Program-made: the position numbers and the translations under genes
The notes under the pieces: model-generated
The model's database searches: none
Seen by the model: only the letters and a program-made list of their open reading frames with translations
Told to the model about the DNA's origin: nothing
Shown: piece after piece, positions 1-11,410 of the stretch
How the letters are laid out: each line of letters opens with the position of its first letter
Position numbering within the stretch: position 1 is the stretch's first letter
Assembly (NCBI GenBank): GCA_963691705.1
Contig: OY829539.1
Location: 62,408,327-62,472,326, forward strand
Direction of reading: 5' to 3'
Length of the DNA stretch: 64,000 bases
DNA from: Viola odorata
Lineage: Eukaryota > Streptophyta > Magnoliopsida > Malpighiales > Violaceae

Positions 1-130
1 GGAGATGGAGAAATGATGTGATCTTCAACAAGCAGATTAATTGCGCCTCGAAAGTTGCATTTGCGTATGTTAAGGCTAGGGATTCACTGGAGTGTCCTCT
101 CTTTTTTTATATAGGTCTCCTAGGAGACGT
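1..130 (+). pseudogene. 3' remnant of a non-LTR retrotransposon ORF, cut by the window edge
   Basis: An open frame from base 3 reads R-W-R-N-D-V-I-F-N and then a short basic stretch. This resembles the segment after the RVT zinc-binding region of plant LINE ORF2 proteins, where W-x-x-R-N-x-x-x-F is typical. The frame continues without an obvious LINE tail into a stop near base 160. The window edge removes everything upstream. It could instead be the last exon of an RNase-H-like host gene. Confidence 0.35.
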
Positions 131-299
131 GCTGGGTGCTTCCTTCCCGCGGGTGATTTCGATGTAATAGTTTACCGTTTGTTTTATTCTGTGGAAAGAA
201 AAAAAAAACAGCTTCTAAATTTTAGATTATCCAAGTCTGTTCCGGCTGAGTCTGCCCATAAGTCACCTGTAGTTACGTGAAAGGAGCACAGTGCCCTGC

Positions 300-1523
300 C
301 CATGGTGTAGCTGGGCTTGGAGAATCTGTCTTAGTTACCAACTTTGCTGCCTGCACCATTTGGGGCTAAACATGCATCCTTCCAAAGAGGTCAACCGACT
401 TGTCATATTCGGCCATTTACGAACCTATATGAGCTATCCCATTCCTTTGATCTAGCTAGTGGTGGTCCTATCATATCCTTTCGTATTCTAGCCACACAAA
501 TATTTTAACTCAGATGTAGACCCTTAAAAAAACCAACCTTCAAAATAATTAGTCAATAGTAACACTTTTTCCTAGGAGTAACAAACACTAATCAATTCAA
601 TAATGCAATTTAGGTCAATGATGATGATAAAAATATTAATAAAGATTCAAATTCGGTTCCAATCTAACCTTTATTTATAAAAAATAGATAAAATATATTC
701 ATAAGTATTCCTGCAAACAAAATAATGCCAAAATACAAAAAGAAAAATGTCTGTATGCACATCAAATTCAGCAAAGTTGACAGATTTTCACCAAACCCCA
801 CTTCTCAGGTGTCAGAGGTCAGTAACAGTTTTCTCCAACCTAATCTCAGCTTTACAGTAATCAATTGGCAAAAGACCAAGATTGGAATCCGATCTGGTCT
901 TAATTAGATGAAAAACAAACAAGTCAGTCATCAATCCTCGAGAAGGGATATCGATTAGGGGCTGTGACAGTTGTTAAAAAGCAAAAGGCAAAAAGAAAAA
1001 GAGACCCGATTATACTTAATCCTTGTCCGTCAAAAAGAAAAAGAAAATGTTCGCTCCTTATACACCAAACCGTGACTGTACCAAAGGTTCAGTTTACCAT
1101 TATGTCCAGGTTCGGTTGACAACTTCAATCTTCAATGGACATCGTGAAGTTGTCTAAATCGATGTTGTACGGTGGATTTTGAACCGTAATATCAACGAAC
1201 TTTGTTTGTTAGCCAAATCGACGCATCACCTGAAGCACACCGATCCATGTGGCCTAAAAAGCACTCATCCAGCACCTACATTACGAGTGATCCATCCAAC
1301 AAACTACATGCATCTATTTCTTTCATTTATGAACTCGGATTAGTCACTTAACATCAACCCAAGACCATCTGCCAACTCGTGTTCAAAAAATAAAGCAACA
1401 AATGGAATAAGAACACAAGAAGATGACAAATTTACATCAATGTCGACAAGAACGATCCATTAACCATCACCATCCACCCACTTGATTAAATGACAGTACC
1501 ACAAGACCTGGAGGAATCTGAAA
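300..1523. other. intergenic, mostly 3' flank of the HVA22-like gene
   Basis: AT-rich sequence without a supportable gene. The part nearest 1523 should contain the 3'UTR and poly(A) site of the HVA22-like gene on the minus strand. Short open frames here (for example 725-907) have no recognisable protein character. Confidence 0.6.
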
Positions 1524-3272
1524 TCAGCCTTTAACGGTTGATCGGGTTTTCCTCAATCTGCCACGTGTAACCCGGATGGTTTCTTCCATCACAGTCTCTG
1601 TTGTAGGTTGACTTACATTTTTGTTTACTAAAGACGATGTTTCTGCTTCAACCTCCATCGTATCTGTCTCAGCTGGTTTAGACTGACTAGAAACTTCGGA
1701 AGCAGCAGTTTCTTTTGGGGCAAGTGAAGCTGGTGCAGAACGAGCTGCTTCAGCTGCTTTTGGAGGAACCTGTTCTGCCACCTCTGCTAGGTTTTGACGG
1801 GAAGATGTGCTAGAAGTGGGAGAAGGAGGTTCTTCAACATCTGCTGGTGCTGTAGCTGGTTGACGATTGGAATTAGCTGAAGTTTGACGGCTGGGAGCAG
1901 TGGGAGGTTGGCGTGTCCTAGCTCCCTGTTGCTGTGCCTGTGATTTAACGGAAGTCAGACTGAGTAAATATATAAATGTAGAATGGTCAATTCATCCATC
2001 AAATGACACCACTGGATAACTGGAAAATTCACACTAGTATTTAGTCAAGCTGGAAAGTGTACATGATTGCATATCATACAAACTAGAGTGCCGTGCACAG
2101 CATATGTATGCTCCCTCATAGGCGGGCATGTTAATACTGGCTCAAATCCAGTCAGCATTTCAATCTTTAGAATGATGGGCCTTACAACTATCAGAATCTC
2201 CTGGATAAATTATACCAGCTAATAGGACCAGCTGGTGTCCAAAAATAACATGTAATGTTGCAACAGTGAGCCATTACACTAATCAATAAACAATCAAAGC
2301 TTTGTTGGAATATCAGCAAAATTAAGTATCACCACAATGAATTCATCTTTTTGGTCTGGTTGGTCTGTATTGACCCAGTTAAACAACATTCAGTATCAGA
2401 AGTAAGATAATGACGCATGTTCCTAATTATGTAATACCTGCGCAGGACGTGGCCTTGGTGTTGACTGTGCAGCAACATATTGTAAAATATCGAAGACTCT
2501 GGTCTGGCCATAGCTTGCAGCCCGTTGCCAGTATAAAACTGCCATATCCCCAGCCCTAGTTCTTAGCTCCAATAAGTTGCGATCAATTTCATTCTCATGC
2601 TTTGCAACATATGGTTTGAAGAAGGAATCATACACATAGGTAGTTCCCTGCCACACGTAAATAGAGGGTGATCAATCAAAAGAGAGAGCACTTAAAAACT
2701 CATACGGCTCATTCTTTTCCAACCCTAAAATTGAGCATACCCTGGTTTTAGGATACCACAAGTATATGAAGAATGCCAGCTTAGCTTCACTGTACATCGG
2801 AACCCTTCAAAAAAACAGGACAGGAAAAAGAAAATGACTACATGATCAGCAAAGGCAAACTCTAGCACCATATCAAATACAACCTAGGATATGTTACCAT
2901 GAAACAAAAGTATCTCCAACTCTCTCGCTAACCGTCAAAACAGCAACCAAAATCCTGCAATCCAAAATCAATAAACAAATAAATAGAAGGGACGAAGCAC
3001 CCAAATCTACTCCAAAGAGGAAGAACGGGCAGATAGATATATACCAATACTGGCACCAAAATCGAAGTTGCTCAATCTCCGGCTTATTCAATTCAACAGT
3101 TTTATAACACTCGTACGCAGGATAAGCATAGCCAAAAATCATGCTGCCAACCAAAATAAAATAGGTTTAAGAACAGCAACAAATCAAACAACAGGCGCTT
3201 TCTACTCAACCGCATAGATATAGGGCTATCAGAAACTTACACGAGCCCTCGAGTAAGAAAAGATCCAATCAT
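1524..3272 (-). CDS. HVA22-like protein (subgroup i/j; TB2/DP1/HVA22 family)
   Basis: Six exons on the minus strand join in frame with GT-AG introns: 3241-3272, 3045-3143, 2898-2954, 2741-2804, 2438-2647 and 1524-1937, giving 876 nt and 291 aa. The N-terminal part is the TB2/DP1/HVA22 domain, with the hallmark G-Y-A-Y-P-A-Y-E-C-Y-K and R-F-W-C-Q-Y-W-I-L segments. A Y-V-Y-D-S-F-F motif and an amphipathic stretch follow. The last exon is a low-complexity Pro/Ala/Ser/Gln tail ending in a basic R-x-R-x-R-K-T-R segment, as in the longer HVA22 i/j proteins. Members are reticulon-like ER hairpin proteins that shape membranes and are linked to stress and ER-phagy; that role is family knowledge. The start gives the M-I-G-S-F-L-T-R-G-L leader usual for the subgroup. 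Confidence 0.95.
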
Positions 3273-3700
3273 TTTGCATAAACCTAGAATCCACAACAAA
3301 ATCAACAAAAAATGAAAACAAATTAATCACCAAACAATCAATGCAGTTTCCTATAGAAAACCGTCTAAGATGAATAAATAAAGAGGAATTAAGATCTGAG
3401 CTTATAATATGACACAAAAAACCTAAAATCGAGTTCAGAAGCAAATGATCAAAGAACTAACTAGTAGTACACATTTCATAACGCCAGTCGAAATGAAGAT
3501 TGAAACTCTGGCGAAATAGTAACTAAGTTCCAAAGAAAACAACACCATAACCTTATCAATACCTTTTGATTACTACCACAACCACACTTTGTCCTAAATG
3601 GATTATGTTAGAGTGAAGAGAAGAAATTAGCGCAAACGGAGTAGAGAGATGATCGCGAAGAAGTCACGGAGGAGTTCGCAGAGGATTCCGGCGAAGAAGA
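3273..3700 (-). promoter_or_regulatory. 5'UTR and proximal promoter of the HVA22-like gene
   Basis: The bases just upstream of the HVA22-like start, on the minus strand, have no coding potential. A GC-richer, purine-rich block at about 3640-3800 is typical of a plant 5'UTR/promoter. An open frame in that block on the plus strand (3649-3867) is low-complexity Arg/Lys/Glu and is taken as non-coding. The transcription start cannot be placed exactly. Confidence 0.4.
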
Positions 3701-3869
3701 GAGTCTGCGCCGCCGGAATGATAACGGCTAGCCGTTACGATGTCGGCGTTGGCGATAGAGACGGAGAGGAGAGGGAGGAAGGAAGGAAGAGAGTGAAAGG
3801 AGCAGTGTGCGACTCTTTCTTGGTGTATGTGTCGGTTTTTCAAAAAAGAGAAAATATTTGGATTTAATT

Positions 3870-6211
3870 TTTTTCTGTTCCAGAGATTAATTTAGAGAAA
3901 GGGAGGGATGGTTTTGTGCGACGCGCGCACACGAGGACGGTGTGCCTGGTTGATGTGATCATCGTTTAGCTTCAAACCGACGGCTGACGTTGCTCACATT
4001 TTTCTTCGTGGGATAGGACTGGACAAGTGTAAAGTAGACGTGCTGTAGAGGATTACGTCTCTGGTAAGGTTTGAACTTTTCTCACATCTTTGTTACGGTT
4101 TTGGGCCTTTTCCAGGGACAAAAATGAGAGCCTTTTCTAAAGAGTAATAACCATCATAACCATACTTTAATTTTAGTTTTTTTACCACATGAAAATTTTA
4201 TAAAGTAAATCTAGCTGTACTTGGACATCATAATAATAAGTTTTGTCATTTTAGACCTATATTAAATATTTTTAAAGATAAAGATTGTAGGATACGCTAA
4301 CATTTTCAATCCAGTACGATGAATTAGATTAGCCAAACTAACGGTTGTTTTACTAATAATATTGGTATTAATTGGGATTCAAATCCATCCACTTATAAAA
4401 AAAAGGACTAAAATAAAAAATCTTTAATACTAGAATTCAGTACAATCAATCAATAATTAATGTATAAAAAAATAAAAAATAATCACTCGCTTATTGTTGG
4501 TATTTCAGCAACTGGTTATTAGTGAATAAAGTGAAATGGAGGTAATTGGATTATTCGGTAAAATAAAGAGGCAAGTATAGCAACTTTCTTGTGGGGTCCA
4601 AAGAATAACGTTACCAATAATCATCTTATTAATTCTACCTTTGCTTTCACTCCCTTTTTCCACACCAATTGGATAAGGAAATATCCTTTCTTTCCTTTCC
4701 TTTTCTGTTCTTTTCTTAGATGAAGGATTAATTCTCGTATTTTAATCAGATACTTTACATGGCTGCATCACCTTTCAAGCGTAAGCTTGCATATATGTTT
4801 ATTTTTCCCCCCATTTTTTTATATTATCCGGCTGCAAATGAATATGCTGTAAGGTTTTCGGAACCACACCGAATTAACTGATTCAATTGGTAAAATAAAG
4901 AATTGATTAATATTTTGGTCCCATTTTGCTTTAAAGTATTTTCTTTAAGAAAATGAGAAAACAGTTGGGTTAATTACACATTTCCCTTTATGTATTTATA
5001 TATATAAGTATTGGGTTAATATGATATTTTCGGTTTCTCGTCATATTTACTAAATTTTGTATCCAATATAATTTCTTGTCTATTTACCTTCTCGTATGTA
5101 TTAATTCAGTCCTTAATGTTTACATGATAACATAGACGGCGATCAATCTTGTTTCTTTTAGCAAAATTAGCCATCACTAGTTTGATCACAAAAAAGAAAA
5201 CCAAAAAACAAATACGTGTACACTTTATACTATGGAAAACTTGGTATGAACTATGAAGCCTTGGATTCTACGTTTCCATATGTATATAGGTCCAATGCCA
5301 TCACACAAATTTATCAACATCGATGTCATCATGCCTTCCTTATGCATGTGCTTCCAATTATGTCACTTTGGTGGAATGTCACTCTCACCAACACACCCCT
5401 CACGCTCTTTTATTTACCTCTCCCATCACACAAATTTACTCCATACCATGTTATGAAGAAATAAGTTCTAATTATTAATTAAAAACAATGATTAGAGAGC
5501 ATAGTAATAAAAATCAGATTGGATCGATCAGTCCGATTGAAAAACCGAAAACCATAAGAAAATTTGGTCGATTCATCCCACTAGATCGGAAACACAAAAA
5601 ATTGGGTTCAATCAGTCAAATTGGCTGGTTTTTAATTATTATATCCACAAGTTTTTTTTAACACAAAAAGTTGTTATGTTTATTTTAATTAAAATATGTA
5701 TAAAGTTGTATGTATATTATATTTTTTATAAACTAACCGGTTGATTCATGAATTAAGGGGTTCAATGTATGAGCGGTTTTAAAATACGATCTAATTTAAT
5801 CTGATTAAACCTAATTAAACTGAGCTGTTCGTTTTTCAATTTAGTTCGGATAACTTTGCTTGACGGAGAAGCGAATGTACTCGGAAGACTGAAATTTTGT
5901 TGTCGAATATCTTAACGGGCTTGACAATTGACATTATACTGACACTTCACTAGCCCTCACAAAAACGTTCTCAAGCTACCGGCCCGGCCCAAACGCATTT
6001 TTTATTATTATATATAAGCCTAGCCGCATAAGACTTGACTAGTACTAGATTGTACTTTTGTACTCTAGTCACATAAGCCTAGCCATTTTTCTCAAAGAAA
6101 AAAAGAAAACGCTAATAATTAATTTGCTAGTCACCCAAATAATTTCATAATTATAATAAATATTTTAAATCTTCAAATAAAATAGTTTTTTTTTTTAAAT
6201 TACTTAATAAG
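3870..6211. other. intergenic, no gene recognised
   Basis: AT-rich DNA with no supportable ORF. A stretch at about 5515-5850 is rich in ccgaa/ttcgg-type words and resembles dispersed plant repeats; similar text recurs near 25580-25700 and 26090-26180. I could not assign it to a family. Confidence 0.5.
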
Positions 6212-6213
6212 TA

Positions 6214-6473
6214 CTCCCTCCTTCCCCAATTAAATGTCTTTCTCACATCCCAATATTCACTAGGGAACGCATATCGAGGAGGCCGGATGAGGTACTATTT
6301 GACCCCAAAAAATTCCGTACTTTTTTTCGAACGTACGTTAATCCTTAACGTACTTCCGAGAAAAAATTCGGGGCAAAATTGTCTCAAATAGTGACTGTTC
6401 CGGCCGTCTTAAGGTATGTTCCGAAACAGTAAAAGCAAAAGCTAAAACGACGTTTAATTGGGGAAGGAGGGAG
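6214..6473. mobile_element. Stowaway-like MITE, copy a (260 bp)
   Basis: The element starts CTCCCTCC and ends GGAGGGAG, flanked by TA at 6212-6213 and 6474-6475. The terminal inverted repeats match over about 21 bases, both reading CTCCCTCCTTCCCCAATTAA inward. The body is shared with the copies at 48160, 48502, 55935 and 62897, including an internal gaacgtacgtta...ttaacgtac inverted segment. There is no coding capacity, so mobility would depend on a Tc1/mariner-type transposase elsewhere. Confidence 0.9.
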
Positions 6474-6885
6474 TAATAAATATGTCCGAACATGTCCCGT
6501 TTATTAGATCTCCAAGAAGGTGGGGTGCATTATCCCGTTTATTAGATCGATCAATTTAAGTCCGTTCTTAAAAGGCCGATAGGGCCCCAGCCTCAAGCTT
6601 TTAGGTCTGCCCCACCCGTTTTTTGGGTTTTTTTTTCTCCTTTCTATTATTAAATACAGGGAAAATGTAACCGTAGGAGTGATGCCACGTGGCATTGAAA
6701 ATTCAAACATTTCCAACTGTCTGGTCGTTGATGCGCGCCCTCGACTTCCATTGTCCCCACATGATCCAAACCCTCAACCTCAGCCCAATGCTCCATTCCT
6801 TGGCGCTCTTCCTCTCTGCTCTGCCACTCAAAATCGAAAAACAGAACAGAGAATTAAATCAAATCAAAACCAGAAAGAAATAGAA

Positions 6886-9110
6886 ATGCCGTTAGCTCCT
6901 CCTTCGCTTCCTCGTCTCCACTCACCATTTCTATGTTGCCCGCTTAAAATCTCTTCTTTCACTGCCTCCCCTCCTTCTTCATCCTCCTCCTTCAACTCTT
7001 CCAGACAAAATCAACGGTCACCGTCGTCTTATCCTTGCATCAGAGCCGTCGATCTTGACCAAAACACGGTTTCTTCGCCCACCCATTTCCCTATTACTTG
7101 TTTTCTTACTTGGATTTGTCTATTAAGAAAGTTAACTCGGTTACAAAATTAATGAAATCAGGTAGTGGCAATAAGCGTTGGGATTGCTAGCGTTGCTATT
7201 GGGATTGGGATCCCAGTCTTTTACGAGTCTCAAATTGACAATGCTGTGAGTTGGGTTTTCCTCAACTTGAATTATTTTTTGGTTGAATTTGATTTCCCAG
7301 AGTTGGTTGTTTAATTGAGCGAGTGATTGTTGCAGGCGAAGAGAGAAAACACTCAGCCATGTTTCCCATGCACTGGCTCCGGTGCTCGTAAGTATACTAT
7401 TTATTGTCAATTAAAGTTGAATTATTTTAATTGTGCAATTCCTTAATGTAGTTTGTGTTTGAGGAATACTGAAGTGGGTTAGTGTAATTATTTATCTCAA
7501 CTATTTTCATGTTTTGTTTTTGGATGGAATAATTATCTTCATGTTGACGTTGATGTTACTGCTAAAATAAAAAGGTGGAATAAGTTTAATGATTTAGTTG
7601 AGTGAAGTTGTAGAGTGGGGACATTTTGATTCTAGCATTTATAATGTGCTCAAGTTCTCCGAAGAGCAATGCCAGAAGCCAGGAATCGAGCAGCTAGTGC
7701 AAAGCAAGCTAACTTAGGCTATATGCAGATTTACTATGGCAGGCGCCAATTCTGAAGAATGGCCTTCTTTTTGGAGAGAGAATATATGGTGAATTATAGT
7801 TTTAGCTTATTTTCTGTGATTCATACAGGCCACAAAGCCTTGGTTCAAGGGAGTAGTTGATTAACTTGAGAATATTTTACATGAACCCACTAACTTGAAG
7901 GTCCTCACGTTTGGTTCATGAGCTTGCATAGATTTTATGGTGCAGTAGATTCACTCTGTTGCACAAATCGGTATCATGCACGTGTGCTTTGTTTTTGTTA
8001 TCAGTGGTGATCTTGTGCTTGTGTAAGGAGATGTATGTCTCCTGAATTGTGTGCACTGCAGTATGCTGTCTATTTATAGAAGGTTTTTCTTTTGTCATCA
8101 AGATTTAGCTATTTAGGGCTCCATGGGTTGGCGGCACCAACTAAATGGTGAATTTCATTAGCTGGAATATATGCACCCAATTACACAGTCTGTTGTTGAT
8201 GGCTTCTAACTGTACTAGTTTGAACTCAATTGCCGAACTTGGTCCTCTGTCTGGGAGGCAGTATTTGATGGTTAACCTTAGATTCTTTCTGCTTCATGGA
8301 TACTTCTAGGATGCACTTTTTTGGTTTATGTTCCATTTTTTAACGCAAGGAGCTGCGATGCAGGTGGGTAAATCTCAGATTCTATATGGTATTTGCAGAT
8401 TGATCCTAAACTTTTCTTCCATCTCTTGTCATGCCAAATAGATGATCTAGCTACAACATAAAAGGAAATCACAGCACCTATTAATGTTCAAGACATTTGT
8501 ATGAAACTTAGAACGATTGACAACAAAATTGAAAAGGTTGAGATAAAACATAACTAAACTTCTCAGGTAATGTTGCACCCTAGATGTTTGATGGGGTTTT
8601 TCCTTGTCTTACTCATGGAATTGTTTGTGCAGAGAAATGCAGATTCTGTTTGGGAGCTGGTACAGTGACGGTGGAGCTTGGTGGGGATGAGAAAGAAGTC
8701 TCCAAATGCATCAATTGTGATGGGGCGGGTTCTTTGACGTGCACAACATGTCAAGGCAGTGGGATCCAACCTAGGTATCTTGATCGCAGGTACGAGTCTT
8801 TACTACCTTTCTTCCTCCTAAATATGGTATCTATGAGCAGGAGAAATACCAGCGAAATCATAGTGATGTGCATGCTTGAACAATTCTGATGACAACCGTG
8901 ACAAGTAAAATCAATGGAATGAAAAATGGAAGGATGATGAATAATCCGAGTCTTAGATACCATTCAAGATAGTTTGTAGTAAATAGTAAAACTCATTTAG
9001 TTTGATAGAAGGATTCACTCTCCTCTCTAACGTAAATGCCTGAACTGCACGCCATTTTCAACAATTTTTTGTATTTTGTTTCGGACAGAGAATTCAAGGA
9101 TGATGATTGA
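6886..9110 (+). CDS. LQY1: LQY1-like thylakoid zinc-finger protein (photosystem II repair)
   Basis: Five exons (6886-7068, 7162-7245, 7336-7387, 8633-8789, 9089-9110) join in frame to 498 nt, 165 aa. Residues 1-60 are a Ser/Pro-rich chloroplast transit peptide. A short hydrophobic, probably membrane-spanning segment follows (V-A-I-S-V-G-I-A-S-V-A). The C-terminal half has four C-x-x-C-x-G-x-G repeats of the DnaJ-type zinc finger but no J domain. The protein ends R-E-F-K-D-D-D. This layout and wording match Arabidopsis LQY1, a thylakoid protein with disulfide isomerase activity that helps repair photodamaged photosystem II. The start was chosen at M-P-L-A-P-P because it begins the transit peptide; the frame is open further upstream to 6679 but that part does not look coding. 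Intron 3 is about 1.2 kb. Confidence 0.95.
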
Positions 9111-10226
9111 GAACGAACAAGAAGTACGAGCTATGATTTTGGACTTATCGGATGACGCTTTGCAGATTCAACTAAGCTCCTGCCACTTTGTACAATGTAA
9201 AATTCAAATCCGATTCTTTTACATTTTACTTGTTTAAAAACGGCAGAGAATAGCAACTAAAACCAGATTTTTTTTACTAATTGCATGCAACGCAAATCAA
9301 TCAGATATAACCATAGAAAAAGAGAAGACCGTGTGGATGTGGTTCTTTAAGGATCTTATTGGTAGATTCCTACTTAATAGTGAGTTGACAATGCCAAATG
9401 GAGAATAATCATAATTTTAAAACTATATTTGATGAATTTAGAGGGATTTGATAATGGATTTGCTTGCTGGATCTTCCCTCGGGTTCATAACGAAAGATTG
9501 GATCCAAAACCAGACGCCGGAATTTGAAAATCCCTGATTTCAAAACAGAGCTAAGTTTTATTTGGGATTGATTGACTACCTTAGTGTAATTTGAAAATTT
9601 TGAACACTATTGTACTAGCGACTCTGGAGAAAATGAGAGAGCCACCGCTTTAAAATCCAACTATAAATAGTCTCTACTGGAAGAGCAGAGGGATGATCCT
9701 AAAAAAACAGAAACATGTTGACCAGCATGGAGTAACCAACCCAAGTAAATATATAAACATTTTTTGTTCTTTTTGATTTCATAAAATCACGCCAAAACAA
9801 TTTTACTATCAGAGGGTTCTTCCATCATAGATGTTTAATTCCCTCTAATACTTTTACATTATTTCAAGGTTTGTTAATTTTTAAAAAATCATTCTATTAG
9901 AATTAATCATCAATGAGAAAATGCATTCATTCTCTAATGACAAATAACCAATCTTTTAATATATATCTAGGATTGGAAAGTCATGCGTTCAGAAGCATAA
10001 AATAAAAGAGAGTATGTAGTGAAAAAGATGTGGAAGAACACAGTCATGCATGCATATATAATCGAGACTGATTAAATTTTGAAAAACACCTTGGGGCACA
10101 TACTTCACATTTAAAAACTTGGATTTTAAAGGTAAAAGTAGAGTTGTTTATTGAGTGAAGCGGTTTGTTTATGGGGTAAATAGGGTACAATACATACGTA
10201 TAATTTACTAATTATAGGTAATAATA
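9111..10226. other. intergenic: LQY1 3' flank
   Basis: The first couple of hundred bases should be the LQY1 3'UTR. The rest is AT-rich with no gene seen. Confidence 0.5.
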
Positions 10227-10228
10227 CT

Positions 10229-10456
10229 CCGTCTGTCCTCAAATAATTGTCCATGTCTTACGGATTCTTATCATTTTATCTTTTCCGAAGCATAAATTTT
10301 GTGCAAATGACAATTTTTTTATGCATCAACCCAATTTGATGATGATGTGGTAATTTGAGTGGAAATTAAGAGTAAAAATGAAATAATGTGGAATAAAATA
10401 AAATAAAATATCATTATTCCAAAAATGATAGTAGTTATTTGAGGACGAAGAGAGTA
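10229..10456. mobile_element. Stowaway-type MITE, second family (about 230 bp)
   Basis: The left end reads CTCCGTCTGTCCTCAAATAA. The right end, reverse-complemented, reads CTCTTCGTCCTCAAATAACT, so the ends are imperfect inverted repeats, with TA at the borders. The interior is AT-rich and has a related copy at about 14262-14440 (shared acggattctta, tttgagtggaaattaag and gtggaataaaataaaata words). It has no coding capacity. Confidence 0.65.
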
Positions 10457-10846
10457 ATAAATTGGACTTTGCTACAGTAACATCGAAGAGGTTTGATTGG
10501 AAATCTTGTATAAAGGATTAAGTTAATCATTAAACAATTGTTTTAGAAAAAAAAAATTATAAAAATATGAAGAAATATGAAATTATAGGAATTTAATTGA
10601 ATTTTTTTTACGATTAAATAATTATTTTAGAGAAAAAAAGTACGAAGAAATAATATAAAATTTTGATTAAATTTTTTTACAAACAGACGAACTAAATTAA
10701 TCATCAAACTAATATTTTACGAAACAAAGAAGTAAAAAAAAAGTTTTTGTCCCATAAGCCTATTGTGTCATGGCATGGTACAGATTTCTATACTAATTGT
10801 ACTGTACAAAGTACAAACAACCATTTGGGTGTAGAAGTGTAGAACT

Positions 10847-11160
10847 TCCTCCGTTCTTTTTTATTCCACAAATCATTTTATTTTAGAAGTTGTTTGGTAT
10901 AATTTAAAAAAAAATTACTTCATTTAATCTGAACTTTGAAGAATTCACTTAATTTTTTAATAATTAATTAGTTAATTACTTAAAAGTCAATTAATTAGTT
11001 AATTATTTTTTTAATTTTTTATTCTAATTTTGGTCATAATAAAATAGCTTTTCGATTGACAAATAGGATCAAAAAGTACATAGAAGAATATAAAATGTCG
11101 ATAAATTTGAACAAATTTTTGAGTCCAAAACATCAAATAAATAAAAAATAAGGGAGTGTA
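10847..11160. mobile_element. degenerate Stowaway-like element
   Basis: A CTTCCTCCGTTCTTTTTTATT end at about 10849 faces a ...AAATAAGGGAGTGTA end at about 11158, as in an eroded Stowaway terminal repeat. The interior is AT-rich without an ORF. Borders are approximate. Confidence 0.4.
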
Positions 11161-11410
11161 ATTTTACTCTGTTTGAGTTTTTATTTAATAAACATATATT
11201 TATAATTTTATATATTTAATAATTATGGTTAAGTTTTAATCAAAATTAACTTCTGTATTGGTTAGAGTCGTTTGAACTTTGACCCAAATAGAGAACCCGG
11301 TCTTCAAAACAGAGGTGTTAAGAACTTGCGAGAGAATAAGCGACAATTGTAGAAAGGTTTTAGAGTTGGGAATTAGGTAGGGTTTATCAGAGAAAGGGCG
11401 GCAACCGGAG

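Noticed and set aside
3649..3867. A 72-codon plus-strand frame rich in Arg/Lys/Glu
   Set aside because: It overlaps the 5' leader/promoter of the HVA22-like gene on the other strand, is low-complexity and has no family resemblance.
5515..5850. Repeated ccgaa/aaccga-rich text, also near 25580-25720 and 26080-26190
   Set aside because: Probably a dispersed repeat, but I could find no terminal structure, target duplication or coding remnant to name it.
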